A stretch of 64,000 nt of DNA from NCBI RefSeq assembly GCF_006715085.1, contig NZ_VFMM01000003.1, positions 868,001 to 932,000 on the forward strand. Reading direction: 5' to 3'. Of the stretch, positions 23,913-32,298 are shown one piece after another; within the stretch, counting starts at the first letter, position 1, and each line of letters begins with the position of its first letter. Both the position numbers and the translations under genes were made by a program. The notes under the pieces were generated by a model that did no database searches, had not been told where the DNA came from, and worked only from the letters and a program-made list of their open reading frames with translations. The stretch is from Kribbella jejuensis (lineage in GTDB: Bacteria > Actinomycetota > Actinomycetes > Propionibacteriales > Kribbellaceae).

Positions 23913-25157
23913 TCAGCCTAGGTCGTCGGTCTCCCCCGGCGCACCGGATTTTCCGACCGACGCCGTCCGCCGCTCACCCGCGTCGTCGCCACCGCGCGCA
24001 TCGCGCGCATCGCCCGCTTCGCCCGCGTCGTTCGCGTCGGTCGCATCGTTCGCGTCGGCAGGGGCCTTCTGGCGCGGCTCGGTGGCCAGGTTCTCCACCT
24101 TCCGGGCCACCTGCAGTTCAGGGCGCTCGTCCGTGCCGACCGGCGTCAGCGTTGCCACGCCATGCTCGTGATGCGGGTCCGGCTCCGCCTTCATCACGGG
24201 CTCGACCTCGTCCTCCTGCTCAGCGGCAGCCTCGGCCTTGACCTCGGTCACGTGCGCCTTGTGCGGCCACAACCGGTCCACCACGGCGTTGAGGGCAGCA
24301 CCGATCAATACGGCGATTGCGGTCATGTAGAGCCACATCAGTACGGCGATCGGCGCCGCGAGCGGCCCGTAGATCGACGTCCCGCCCACTGTGCTCTGCA
24401 GGATCCACCGGAGCACGAAGCTGCCCAGGATCCAGATCGACAGCGCCAGGAACGACCCCGGCAGGTCGGAGACCCACGGCGTCCGGATCGGCACGGACAG
24501 GTGGTACAGGGTGTTCAGGAAGCCCGCGGACAGGATCGTGACGACCGGCCAGTACAGCTGGTTGAGGAAGTCGAGGTTGTGCGGCAGCAGGGCGTTGACC
24601 GCATCCGGTCCGGCCAGCACCAGCGGCAGCACGATGACGCCGATCACCAGCGCCGCGCAGTACAGGCTGAACGACAGCGCGCGGGTCTTGACGATGCCGC
24701 GCTTGCCGCCCATCCCGTACATGATCGTGATCGTGTCGACGAACACGTTCAGCGCCCGGCTGCCGGACCACAGCGCCAGCACGAAACCGATCGAGATGAC
24801 ATCCGGGCGGCCGCCGTTGAGCACCTGGTCCAAGGTCGGGGCGATCACGTTCTTGATCGAGTCGTCGGTCAGCGCCCGGGCGGCGAGGTCGACGATCTGC
24901 TGCTTGATGTCGTTGATGGTCTCGACCCTGAACCACTTGCTCGCGATGTAACCGAGCGAGCCCGCCAGCCCGAAGATCAGCGGCGGCAGCGAGAGGATCG
25001 CGAAGAACGCCCCCTCCGCGGCCAGACCGGTGACCCGGTAGCGCAGACACACCCCGACAGTCTGGGTGAGCAGCTTCCAGGTCGTCGCCGGGATCTTCCG
25101 GACCCATGCCAATGAGAGGGAGCTCCCACCAGTGGGTCCTGCCCCGATACGTGCCAT
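23913..25157 (-). CDS. YihY/BrkB-family inner-membrane protein
   Basis: The 414-residue protein has the six-helix YihY/BrkB core ('GLAAEGAFFAILSLPPLIFGLAGSLG', 'GFVLALWSGSRALNVFVDTITIMYGM', 'YGPLAAPIAVLMWLYMTAIAVLIGAALNAV'). A 110-residue hydrophilic tail contains a degenerate DANDA/DAGEA/DARDA repeat. The family is often misannotated as RNase BN; it is a membrane protein of uncertain function. ATG 25157 sits seven bases after a -10 TACGGT on the minus strand, so it is probably leaderless and shares its promoter with aidB. Confidence 0.87.
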   Translation of the reverse strand: MARIGAGPTGGSSLSLAWVRKIPATTWKLLTQTVGVCLRYRVTGLAAEGAFFAILSLPPLIFGLAGSLGYIASKWFRVETINDIKQQIVDLAARALTDDSIKNVIAPTLDQVLNGGRPDVISIGFVLALWSGSRALNVFVDTITIMYGMGGKRGIVKTRALSFSLYCAALVIGVIVLPLVLAGPDAVNALLPHNLDFLNQLYWPVVTILSAGFLNTLYHLSVPIRTPWVSDLPGSFLALSIWILGSFVLRWILQSTVGGTSIYGPLAAPIAVLMWLYMTAIAVLIGAALNAVVDRLWPHKAHVTEVKAEAAAEQEDEVEPVMKAEPDPHHEHGVATLTPVGTDERPELQVARKVENLATEPRQKAPADANDATDANDAGEAGDARDARGGDDAGERRTASVGKSGAPGETDDLG

Positions 25158-25175
25158 ACCGCTTACCGTACTGAC
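25158..25175. promoter_or_regulatory. Compact bidirectional promoter with overlapping -10 elements
   Basis: The 18-base gap between divergent ATGs contains TACCGT on plus (25164-25169) and TACGGT on minus (forward 25165-25170). These are mirror -10 elements sharing the core TACCGTA. Each is followed by six or seven bases and an ATG, so both transcripts would start at or beside their start codons. Confidence 0.6.
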
Positions 25176-26810
25176 ATGGCGGACCCATTCGCGGTAACGA
25201 ATCAGGCTCCCCCACTGCGGGGCGTGAACTTCTTCACCCGCGACGCGGCGCTCGGTGACGCTCTGCGTCCGTACGCCGCCCTCGCCGGGGACCTCACAGC
25301 CGATCCCGGGCTGACCCGGATCGGCGAGTTGGCCGGCTCCGAGGAGGCCCGCGCGTACGCGCTGCCCGCGAACCAGAACCCGCCGGTCCTGCGGACCCAC
25401 GACCGGTACGGGAACCGGGTCGACGAGGTCGACTTCCACCCGTCCTGGCACTGGCTGATGCAGCATGCCGTCGGCTTCGGGCTGCAGGCGGCGCCGTGGA
25501 CGAGTGACGCGCCCGCGCCGCACCTGACCCGCGCGGCCGGCTTCTACCTGTGGTCGCAGGTCGAACCGGGTCACGGTTGCCCGATCTCGATGACGTACGC
25601 CGCCGTACCGGCGCTGCGGGCCGACGAGGCGCTCGCGAAGGAGTGGATCCCGCAGCTCGCCTCGACCGAGTACGACGTACGCCGGCTGCCGGCCGCGGCG
25701 AAGAACGGCGTACTGGCCGGGATGGGGATGACCGAGAAGCAGGGCGGGTCCGACGTGCGGGCCAACGTGACGACCGCGACGCCGGCCGGGGACGTGTACC
25801 AACTGCACGGACACAAGTGGTTCTGCTCGGCGCCGCAGGTGGACGTGTTCCTGGTACTGGCGCAGGCGCCGGACGGACTGAGCTGCTTCGTGGTCCCGCG
25901 GGTTCTTGCCGACGGCAACCGGAACCCGTTCGCGCTGCAGCGGCTGAAGGACAAGCTCGGGAACCGGTCGAACGCGTCGTCCGAGGTCGAGTTCCACGGA
26001 ACCATCGGATACCGCCTGGGCGAGGAGGGCGCCGGCGTCCGGACGATCATCGAGATGGTCGCGGCAACCCGGCTGGACTGCGTTCTCGGCTCGTCGGCCC
26101 TCCAGCGGCGAGCGCTGGTCGAAGCAGTTTGGCACACGCGGCACCGAAGCGCATTCGGTGGGCTACTGGCGGACAAGCCGGCGATGCAGAACGTGCTGGC
26201 GGATCTGGCGCTCGAGTCCGAGGCGTCGACGGCGCTGGGGATGCGGTTGGCAGCGGCGGTGGACGCATCCGTCGGAGGTGATCAGCAGGCGGCGGCGTTC
26301 CGGCGGATCGGGTTGCCGTTGGCCAAGTTCTGGGTGTGCAAGCGGACGCCGTTCATGGTCGCGGAGGCGCTGGAGTGTCTCGGCGGGAACGGGTACGTCG
26401 AGGAGTCCGGGCTGCCGCTGCTCTACCGGGAGTCGCCGCTGAACTCGGTCTGGGAAGGGTCCGGGAACGTGAACGCGCTCGACGTACTGCGGGCGCTGCG
26501 GAAGCCGGAGTCGCTCGAGGCGTGGCTGCTCGAGGTCGGCTCGGTCCAAGGTGCCGACACCCGGCTGGATGCGGCCGTGGAGGATGTCCTGCAAGCGCTT
26601 GCTGATCACCAGAACGCCGAAGCCGGCGCGCGAAGGCTGGCTGCGCTGATGGCCCTGTGCCTGCAGGCTTCGTTGTTGATCAGGAACTCGACGCCGGAGG
26701 TCGCCGATGCGTTCGTCGCGTCGCGGCTGGCCGGCGATTGGGGCGGTGTGTTCGGGACGTTGCCGCGGACGACTCCGTTCGATCGGATCCTCGAGCGCAC
26801 GATAGGGTGA
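25176..26810 (+). CDS. aidB: AidB-like acyl-CoA dehydrogenase family protein
   Basis: At 544 residues, close to E. coli AidB (541), it has the AidB-specific N terminus (NQAPPLRGVNFFTRDAAL), 'GMGMTEKQGGSDVRAN' FAD-binding loop, 'HKWFCSAPQVD', 'FVVPRVL' and a C-terminal 'ALECLGGNGYVEESGLPLLYRESPLNSVWEGSGN'. AidB is a flavoprotein linked to protection against alkylation damage and can bind DNA. The ATG lies six bases after TACCGT, so the message is probably leaderless. Confidence 0.9.
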   Translation: MADPFAVTNQAPPLRGVNFFTRDAALGDALRPYAALAGDLTADPGLTRIGELAGSEEARAYALPANQNPPVLRTHDRYGNRVDEVDFHPSWHWLMQHAVGFGLQAAPWTSDAPAPHLTRAAGFYLWSQVEPGHGCPISMTYAAVPALRADEALAKEWIPQLASTEYDVRRLPAAAKNGVLAGMGMTEKQGGSDVRANVTTATPAGDVYQLHGHKWFCSAPQVDVFLVLAQAPDGLSCFVVPRVLADGNRNPFALQRLKDKLGNRSNASSEVEFHGTIGYRLGEEGAGVRTIIEMVAATRLDCVLGSSALQRRALVEAVWHTRHRSAFGGLLADKPAMQNVLADLALESEASTALGMRLAAAVDASVGGDQQAAAFRRIGLPLAKFWVCKRTPFMVAEALECLGGNGYVEESGLPLLYRESPLNSVWEGSGNVNALDVLRALRKPESLEAWLLEVGSVQGADTRLDAAVEDVLQALADHQNAEAGARRLAALMALCLQASLLIRNSTPEVADAFVASRLAGDWGGVFGTLPRTTPFDRILERTIG

Positions 26811-26890
26811 GCGACGTCGCGACTGGCGCGCTGAAGGTGGAGAACCACCGGGGAGCGAAACCCGTCGGCACCGTGCGCCTGGGTGCCTTC
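26803..26890 (+). promoter_or_regulatory. ZTP (pfl) riboswitch controlling glyA, with upstream -10 element
   Basis: The aptamer spans about 26811-26890. It shows the ZTP/pfl consensus blocks in order: GCGACTGGCG near 26819, a GGTGG/CCACC stem, CCGGGGAGCG near 26848, a variable linker and CCGTGCGCCTGGGT near 26871. Such riboswitches sense ZMP/ZTP, the signal of 10-formyl-THF shortage, and switch on one-carbon genes such as glyA. A candidate -10 TAGGGT (26803-26808) overlaps the end of aidB. The glyA ribosome site AGGAGAG follows. Confidence 0.85.
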
Positions 26891-26919
26891 GACCCACTGC
26901 AACCGCAGGAGAGACAACG

Positions 26920-28368
26920 ATGACTCAGTCCTTTGACGCTGCCGCCGCGTCGGCCGCGTACAACAACGCGCTGCAGGTGATCGCCGCGGTCGAGCCGACC
27001 ATCGCCGGCGCGATCAAGGCCGAGCTGGCCGACCAGCGGTCCTCGCTGAAGCTGATCGCCAGCGAGAACTACGCCTCCCCCGCCACCCTGCTCACGATGG
27101 GCAACTGGCTGTCGGACAAGTACGCCGAGGGCACGATCGGGCACCGCTTCTACGCCGGCTGCCAGAACGTCGACACCGTCGAGCAGGCCGCCGCCGACCA
27201 CGCGCAGGCATTGTTCGACGCCCCGCACGCGTACGTCCAGCCGCACTCCGGCATCGACGCGAACCTGGTCGCGTTCTGGGCGATCCTGGCGCAGCGGATC
27301 GAGTCGCCGGCGCTCGCCGAGGCCGGTGCGAAGCACGTCAACGACCTGACCGAGGAGGACTGGACCAAGCTCCGCAAGGCGCTCGGCGACCAGAAGATGC
27401 TCGGCATGTCGCTGGACGCCGGCGGTCACCTGACCCACGGTTTCCGGCCGAACATCTCCGGCAAGATGTTCAACCAGCACTCCTACGGGACCGACCCGGA
27501 GACCGGGCTGCTCGACTACGACGAGGTCGCCCGCAAGGCTCGTGAGTTCAAGCCGCTGATCCTGATCGCCGGCTACTCGGCGTACCCGCGCAAGGTGAAC
27601 TTCGCCAAGATGCGGGAGATCGCCGACGAGGTCGGCGCGACGCTGATGGTCGACATGGCGCACTTCGCCGGCCTGGTCGCGGGCAAGGTGTTCACCGGCG
27701 ACTTCGACCCGGTGCCGCACGCACACGTCACGACGACCACCACGCACAAGTCGCTGCGCGGCCCGCGCGGCGGCATGGTGCTCTGCCAGCCGGAGTACGC
27801 CGAGTCCGTCGACCGCGGCTGCCCGATGGTGCTCGGCGGTCCGCTCAGCCAGACGATGGCCGCGAAGGCGGTCGCGCTGGCCGAGGCGCGGCAGCCGTCG
27901 TTCCGCGAGTACGCGCAGGCCGTCGCAGACAACGCGGTCACCCTCGCCGAGGGCCTGATGAAGCGCGGCGTCAAGCTCGTCACGGACGGTACCGAGAACC
28001 ACCTCGTGCTGCTCGACGTCTCGTCGTACGGCATCACCGGGCGGCAGGCGGAGTCCGCCCTGCTCGATGCCGGAATCGTCACCAACCGCAACGCTGTACC
28101 TCGCGACCCGAACGGCGCCTGGTACACCTCCGGCGTCCGGATCGGTACGCCGGCCCTCACCACGCGCGGGTTCGGCGCCGACGAGTTCGACCGCGTCGCC
28201 GAACTGATCGTCGACGTGCTGTCCGCCACGACCCCGACCACCACCTCGGCCGGCGCCCCGTCGAAGGCGAAGTACGTGCTGGCCGACGGCGTGGCCGACA
28301 AGACGCGCGCCGCCTCCGCCGAGATCCTCGACAAGCATCCGCTGTACCCGGGTCTCGAGCTCAACTGA
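26920..28368 (+). CDS. glyA: Serine hydroxymethyltransferase
   Basis: This 482-residue PLP enzyme converts serine and THF to glycine and 5,10-methylene-THF. Motifs seen: 'LIASENYAS', 'YAEGTIGHRFYAGCQNVD', 'VDMAHFAGLVAGKVF' and the PLP-lysine in 'VTTTTTHKSLRGPRGG'. It is longer than the usual 415-430 residues, with an insertion around residues 120-170 ('VNDLTEEDWTKLRKAL') as seen in some actinobacterial GlyA. It is governed by the ZTP riboswitch just upstream. Confidence 0.94.
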   Translation: MTQSFDAAAASAAYNNALQVIAAVEPTIAGAIKAELADQRSSLKLIASENYASPATLLTMGNWLSDKYAEGTIGHRFYAGCQNVDTVEQAAADHAQALFDAPHAYVQPHSGIDANLVAFWAILAQRIESPALAEAGAKHVNDLTEEDWTKLRKALGDQKMLGMSLDAGGHLTHGFRPNISGKMFNQHSYGTDPETGLLDYDEVARKAREFKPLILIAGYSAYPRKVNFAKMREIADEVGATLMVDMAHFAGLVAGKVFTGDFDPVPHAHVTTTTTHKSLRGPRGGMVLCQPEYAESVDRGCPMVLGGPLSQTMAAKAVALAEARQPSFREYAQAVADNAVTLAEGLMKRGVKLVTDGTENHLVLLDVSSYGITGRQAESALLDAGIVTNRNAVPRDPNGAWYTSGVRIGTPALTTRGFGADEFDRVAELIVDVLSATTPTTTSAGAPSKAKYVLADGVADKTRAASAEILDKHPLYPGLELN

Positions 28369-28379
28369 CACGTTTTACG

Positions 28380-28420
28380 GCGCCCGCTCCTGCTTGCGTG
28401 AAGCGGCTTGGAGCGGGCGC
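28380..28420. terminator. Bidirectional terminator hairpin between glyA and the MFS gene
   Basis: GCGCCCGCTCC (28380-28390) and GGAGCGGGCGC (28410-28420) form a perfect 11-bp stem between two convergent stop codons. Confidence 0.85.
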
Positions 28421-28432
28421 TGTCGTTTGTCG

Positions 28433-29980
28433 TCAGGCGTCCCGCTCGACGCCGGTCAGCGCGTCCGGCGAAGCCTTCGCGGCCCGCTTCGGCATCAGCG
28501 TCGCCGCGAGCACAGCTCCGGCAACCGCGATGCCGCCGGACACCCACATCGTGGTGTTGAGGCTGGTGAGGAAGGCGTCTCGTACGTCGGCCGCCAGGGC
28601 CGGCGCGTTGGTCTTGGCGGCGACGGCCAGTCCGCCTGCGAGGCTTCGCTCGGCCGCGTCGGCCACCTGCGCCGGCAGACCGGTCGTGTCCACGTGGTGG
28701 CGGTAGACCGAGTTGAGCACGGTTCCCAGTACGGCGACCCCGACCGTGCCGCCGACCTGCCGGAACGCCTGCAAGAGCCCCGAGCCGGTCCCCGCCCGCT
28801 CCGGGTCGAGGACCCCGAGCGCCGCGTTCATTGCCTGCGGCATCGAACAGCCGAGGCCGAAACCGACCACCACGAACCAGATCGCGGTGTACCCGTACCC
28901 GGTGCCGAGGTCGGTGAACGCGCCGAGTACGAAGCCGGCCGCCATCACGACGAAGCCGGTCATCACAACCAGGCGGGTGCCGATCTTCGACTCCACCGGC
29001 TCGGCCAGCTTGGCGCCGACGGTCATCCCGCCGATGAACGGCAGCAGCTTCAGGCCGGTGTGCAGGGCGTCCGATCCGTTGATGCCCTGGAAGTACTGCG
29101 GCATCGTGAACAGCAACCCGAAGATCGCGAACACCGAGACTGTCAGCAGTACGGCACCGCCGGTGAACACTCGTTCGCGGAACAGCCGCAGCTCGATCAG
29201 CGGTTCACTGTTCCGGCGCTGCCACAGCAGGAAGCACGTGATCAGTACGACGGCCAGCGCGAGGAACGTGATCGTGACACCGTCCGTCCACGAAGACTCG
29301 CCCGCCTTCGTAACGCCGTACACCAAGGCTGCGAGGCCCGCGCTGGACAGGACGATGCCCAGGCAGTCGATCGCCGGGCGGTTCGCGCTCCGGCTCTCCG
29401 GGACGAGCAGCGTCACCGCGAGCGCGGCCAGGAACGCGATCGGGATGTTGATCACGAAGATCCACTGCCAGCCGGCGTGGTCGAGCAGCAGGCCGCCGAC
29501 GATCGGGCCGAGCGGCATACCGATGCTGTTGGCAACGACGAAGAAGCCGATCGCCTTCTTCCGCTCCTCCTCGGTGCGGAACAGCACGGTGATCAGCGAC
29601 AGCGCGACCGGCACGATCATTGCCGCGCCGATGCCGAGGAACGCCCGAGCCGCGATCAGCTGACCGGCCGAGTTCGACAGCGCGCAAGCCAGCGACGCCA
29701 AACCGAACAAGGTCAGGGCGATCGCGATGATCTTGCGCCGTCCGAACCGGTCGCCGAGCAGCCCGGCCGGCAGCAGCAGCGCGGCGAGCACCAGGTTGTA
29801 GCTGTTCGCCATCCACTGCAATTGGCTGGTGGACGCGTCGAGATCCTTGGCGAGCGTCGGCAGCGCGACGTTCAGCACGGTGGTGTCGAGGCCGAGGACG
29901 AGTACGGCGAGACACAGCGCGATGAGCACACCGAACCGGCGAGCGCCGGTCAGTGTCGACTCCGAGGTGGTCGTGGTCAT
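28433..29980 (-). CDS. DHA2-family MFS multidrug exporter (14 TMS, QacA/EmrB type)
   Basis: The 515-residue transporter shows the DHA2 motifs 'LDTTVLNVALPTL' and 'LLPAGLLGDRFGRRKI', and 'AFLGIGAAMIVPVALSLI', with about 14 helices. It would export drugs or metabolites by proton antiport. It is divergent from a MarR-type repressor gene with a palindromic operator in between, the usual layout for an inducible drug pump. Confidence 0.9.
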   Translation of the reverse strand: MTTTTSESTLTGARRFGVLIALCLAVLVLGLDTTVLNVALPTLAKDLDASTSQLQWMANSYNLVLAALLLPAGLLGDRFGRRKIIAIALTLFGLASLACALSNSAGQLIAARAFLGIGAAMIVPVALSLITVLFRTEEERKKAIGFFVVANSIGMPLGPIVGGLLLDHAGWQWIFVINIPIAFLAALAVTLLVPESRSANRPAIDCLGIVLSSAGLAALVYGVTKAGESSWTDGVTITFLALAVVLITCFLLWQRRNSEPLIELRLFRERVFTGGAVLLTVSVFAIFGLLFTMPQYFQGINGSDALHTGLKLLPFIGGMTVGAKLAEPVESKIGTRLVVMTGFVVMAAGFVLGAFTDLGTGYGYTAIWFVVVGFGLGCSMPQAMNAALGVLDPERAGTGSGLLQAFRQVGGTVGVAVLGTVLNSVYRHHVDTTGLPAQVADAAERSLAGGLAVAAKTNAPALAADVRDAFLTSLNTTMWVSGGIAVAGAVLAATLMPKRAAKASPDALTGVERDA

Positions 29981-29985
29981 GTGAT

Positions 29986-30038
29986 TCAAATTATCAGAAG
30001 CTTGTGATAGTTGCGATAAATCAAATTACTGTAAGCTT
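29986..30038. promoter_or_regulatory. MarR-type operator region between exporter and repressor
   Basis: TATCAGAAGCTTGTGATA (29992-30009) is palindromic at 16 of 18 positions. The word TCAAATTA-N4-AAGCTT occurs directly at 29986-30003 and 30021-30038. The AT-rich island contrasts with its surroundings and spans both divergent promoters. Confidence 0.7.
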
Positions 30039-30043
30039 CAACC

Positions 30044-30514
30044 ATGGTCGAGGAACCGAGCCAGGAAGCCGTCAGCCAGTTCGTCGAGCGGTTCGCGGGC
30101 GTGCTGGCGAACAGCGGCGTACCGACGATGTCGGCTCGGGTGATGGGCGCGATGCTGGTCAGCCCGAACGGGACGATGACCGCGGCCGAGCTCGCCGAGA
30201 TGCTGAAGATCAGCCAGCCCGCGGTGTCCGGCGCGGTCCGGCAACTGCTGCAGGTCTCGTTCATCTCCCGCGAGCGGCTCCCCGGGTCGCGCAAGGACCA
30301 CTACCGGATCCGTGAGGACGTCTTCGCCGCGATCCTCGAACGCCGCAACCTCGCGTTGAGCGAGTGGGAGGCGACCAGCCGCGCCGGCGCCGCGCTCTTC
30401 GCCGAGGACTCCCCCGTCTGCCGGCGGCTGACCGAGGCGGCCGACTTCTTCGCGTTCATCCACGCGGACATGGAACAGATGATCAAGAACTGGCGAGCGG
30501 AACACCCGCGGTGA
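30044..30514 (+). CDS. MarR/GbsR-like winged-helix repressor
   Basis: The 156-residue regulator has a central winged helix ('GTMTAAELAEMLKISQPAVSGAVRQLLQVSFISRERLPGSRKDHYRI') and C-terminal dimerisation helices. It probably represses the divergent exporter and itself via the palindrome just upstream. Its TGA overlaps the GTG of the next gene. Confidence 0.86.
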   Translation: MVEEPSQEAVSQFVERFAGVLANSGVPTMSARVMGAMLVSPNGTMTAAELAEMLKISQPAVSGAVRQLLQVSFISRERLPGSRKDHYRIREDVFAAILERRNLALSEWEATSRAGAALFAEDSPVCRRLTEAADFFAFIHADMEQMIKNWRAEHPR

Positions 30515-31644
30515 ACCGCCGCAAGGCGAAGCGTCTCGTCGGTACGGCGTGGCTCGACAGCGAGTACCGGATTGCCTGGGAGACGCGGATCATGCGGCGG
30601 CGGGTGCCGCTGTACCGGGCCGGGATCGCCGTACTGCGCGCGCTGAACGCCGGTGAGCCGTCGTTGGACGTCACCCGCTGGAACCGCGTCGGTCCGCACG
30701 GCGGAACGTTCGTGATGGACAAGCTCGAGACAATGACCGGGCGGACGGATCGCCCGGTGACGTCACGGGCCGAGCTGCGCGCGCGGACGTCGTTCGCGTC
30801 CCGGCTGGCACGGTCGATCTCGGCGGACGAGTGGCCGCAGATCATCGCCGAGTACGACCGGCGCCGGCGTGGTGAGCGGCCGCAGTACCACTATGTCGGG
30901 CACCGTCCGCTGAACGCCGCGTCGCACGCGCTGATGGACGAGGCGTGGGTGCGGGGCGAGCTGCCGACGGACAAGTACCGTGCGTGGAACGTGCTCAAGA
31001 ACGAGGACGACGGCGCGTTCTACAGCGAGTTCTTCACCCACGGGAACGCCCGCGGCTTCCCCGGCGGCGAAACGAACCCGGGCTTCCGGCTCGGCCGGAT
31101 CATGTTCGACGTCAGCTGGCGCGACAAGGCAACCCTCCCCCTCGAACGCCAAATCCTCCGCCGGAGCCGGGTGCTGCGCACGAAGGAGCTGATCAAGTTC
31201 TTCCGAATCGAACTGCGGGAGCTGTTCCGGCCCCCGGACCCGACGTCCACACCGCCGGCGCAGAACCGCCGGGACCCCTTCACCCCCGAGGTCGTCGCCG
31301 CCGTCGCCGACTTCACCAAACCCGAGGAACTCCGCTCCCCCACCGCCCGCGGCGAAACCACACCCGACCGGCAACGCGCATCAGCAATCGACATCGCCAA
31401 CACCGTCCAAAAGGCCCTACCACCAGCCGCCACCGGCCAGTCGGCCGCGCGACGATCGATCACCGTGGCGCAGCCGCTGCCACCGGCCGTCAGCGGACAG
31501 GCGGCTTCAGGCCGACCATCAGTTCCCGCGCAACCCCCACCGCAGTCGCATCCATCCCATGCGCCGCAACCACCTGAGCCCCCACCGGCAGCCCGCCCAA
31601 CAACCCGACCGGCACACTCACCCCGGGATGCCCAGTCACGTTGA
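30511..31644 (+). CDS. Hypothetical protein with Pro-rich tail running antisense to an amidase remnant
   Basis: The 377-residue product is coupled to the MarR gene by a GTGA overlap. I do not recognise the family. Residues 1-245 look like a normal folded protein ('MDKLETMTGRTDRPV', 'HYVGHRPLNAASHALMDEAWV', 'FTHGNARGFPGGETNPGFRLGRIMFD'). After residue 245 it becomes Pro/Ala/Arg-rich, with two related segments (ALPPAATGQSAARR and PLPPAVSGQAASGR). The last 50 codons lie opposite an amidase fragment on the minus strand, so the natural C terminus may have been lost and replaced by read-through. Confidence 0.6.
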   Translation: MNRRKAKRLVGTAWLDSEYRIAWETRIMRRRVPLYRAGIAVLRALNAGEPSLDVTRWNRVGPHGGTFVMDKLETMTGRTDRPVTSRAELRARTSFASRLARSISADEWPQIIAEYDRRRRGERPQYHYVGHRPLNAASHALMDEAWVRGELPTDKYRAWNVLKNEDDGAFYSEFFTHGNARGFPGGETNPGFRLGRIMFDVSWRDKATLPLERQILRRSRVLRTKELIKFFRIELRELFRPPDPTSTPPAQNRRDPFTPEVVAAVADFTKPEELRSPTARGETTPDRQRASAIDIANTVQKALPPAATGQSAARRSITVAQPLPPAVSGQAASGRPSVPAQPPPQSHPSHAPQPPEPPPAARPTTRPAHSPRDAQSR

Positions 31645-31650
31645 CGGACC
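31490..31650 (-). pseudogene. C-terminal remnant of an amidase-signature enzyme
   Basis: On the minus strand an open frame of about 53 residues reads 'SVNVTGHPGVSVPVGLLGG', then 'LPVGAQVVAAHG' and ends 'GLKPPVR' with TGA at 31490-31492. This is the characteristic end of amidase/GatA-type enzymes (NxTGxPxxSxPxG and GLPxGxQ). Nothing upstream in that frame encodes the amidase core; the next minus-strand gene begins instead. It is therefore a truncated relic. Confidence 0.75.
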
Positions 31651-31658
31651 GCGTTGGT

Positions 31659-32261
31659 TCATTTGGCGAGTAGGCAGTAGGCGAAGGCGAGGCGGCGGTC
31701 TAGCCAGTCGGCGTGCACCGTGATCGAGGTCGTGCCCTCGGAGTACATTGCGACCCTGTCGGCTGAGCGCCACTCCAACGTGCGGGTTTTTGTGGGTTGG
31801 TCGCCGCCTTCGTCGCCGATGCCGGTGAGGCCGTCGAGGACGCCTATCAGGAGGCGGCCGGCGGCTTTGGCGGCGAGGCGGGTGGGTGGGCCGCTCAGCC
31901 ATTCGGTGCGGCCTATCAGTTCGGGGTGGCCGGGTTGGGTGATGCGCCAGTTGGGGCGGAGGAGCGGGCGACCGGACGGGATTCGGGTGATGGTGCCGAC
32001 CTCGTGGTCCTCGGCGTCGCGGACCGACCAGGCGTGGTCGGACGATTGCGAGACCCGGCAGAGGAGTTGCGTCAGGTCGGCGTCGAGGTACAGGGAGCGG
32101 TCGGGGCCGACATAGGCGTACGGCGTGAGCACTCGGTCGTCCTTCGAGCCGGAGGCCACCCGGATCGCGTTCGGGCCCCACTCGATGTGGTTCCGGGTGC
32201 GGGTGGCCGGGCGTTCGACGTTTCCCAGCGTGAACTCACGGACGTTCTGCCAGCCGGACAC
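31659..32261 (-). CDS. Hypothetical protein
   Basis: The 200-residue protein is soluble, rich in beta-type segments ('RSLYLDADLTQLLCRV', 'HEVGTITRIPSGRPLLRPNWRI', 'TTSITVHADWLDRRLAFAYCLLAK') and resembles LURP-one/phospholipid scramblase-like barrels only loosely. I do not recognise it with confidence. GTG 32261 is the only start in its open frame. It lies 37 bases after the MFS gene on the same strand and is probably co-transcribed. Confidence 0.6.
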   Translation of the reverse strand: MSGWQNVREFTLGNVERPATRTRNHIEWGPNAIRVASGSKDDRVLTPYAYVGPDRSLYLDADLTQLLCRVSQSSDHAWSVRDAEDHEVGTITRIPSGRPLLRPNWRITQPGHPELIGRTEWLSGPPTRLAAKAAGRLLIGVLDGLTGIGDEGGDQPTKTRTLEWRSADRVAMYSEGTTSITVHADWLDRRLAFAYCLLAK

Positions 32262-32298
32262 TCGCGTGAGTTTACGTGGCCGGCCACGTCGTACAGGT

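Noticed and set aside
23913..26144. A 743-codon open frame that extends the BrkB-type gene upstream
   Set aside because: The extra N-terminal 329 residues run antisense to aidB, are Arg/Gly/His-rich and lack any family. ATG 25157 has its own -10 and begins the conserved domain.
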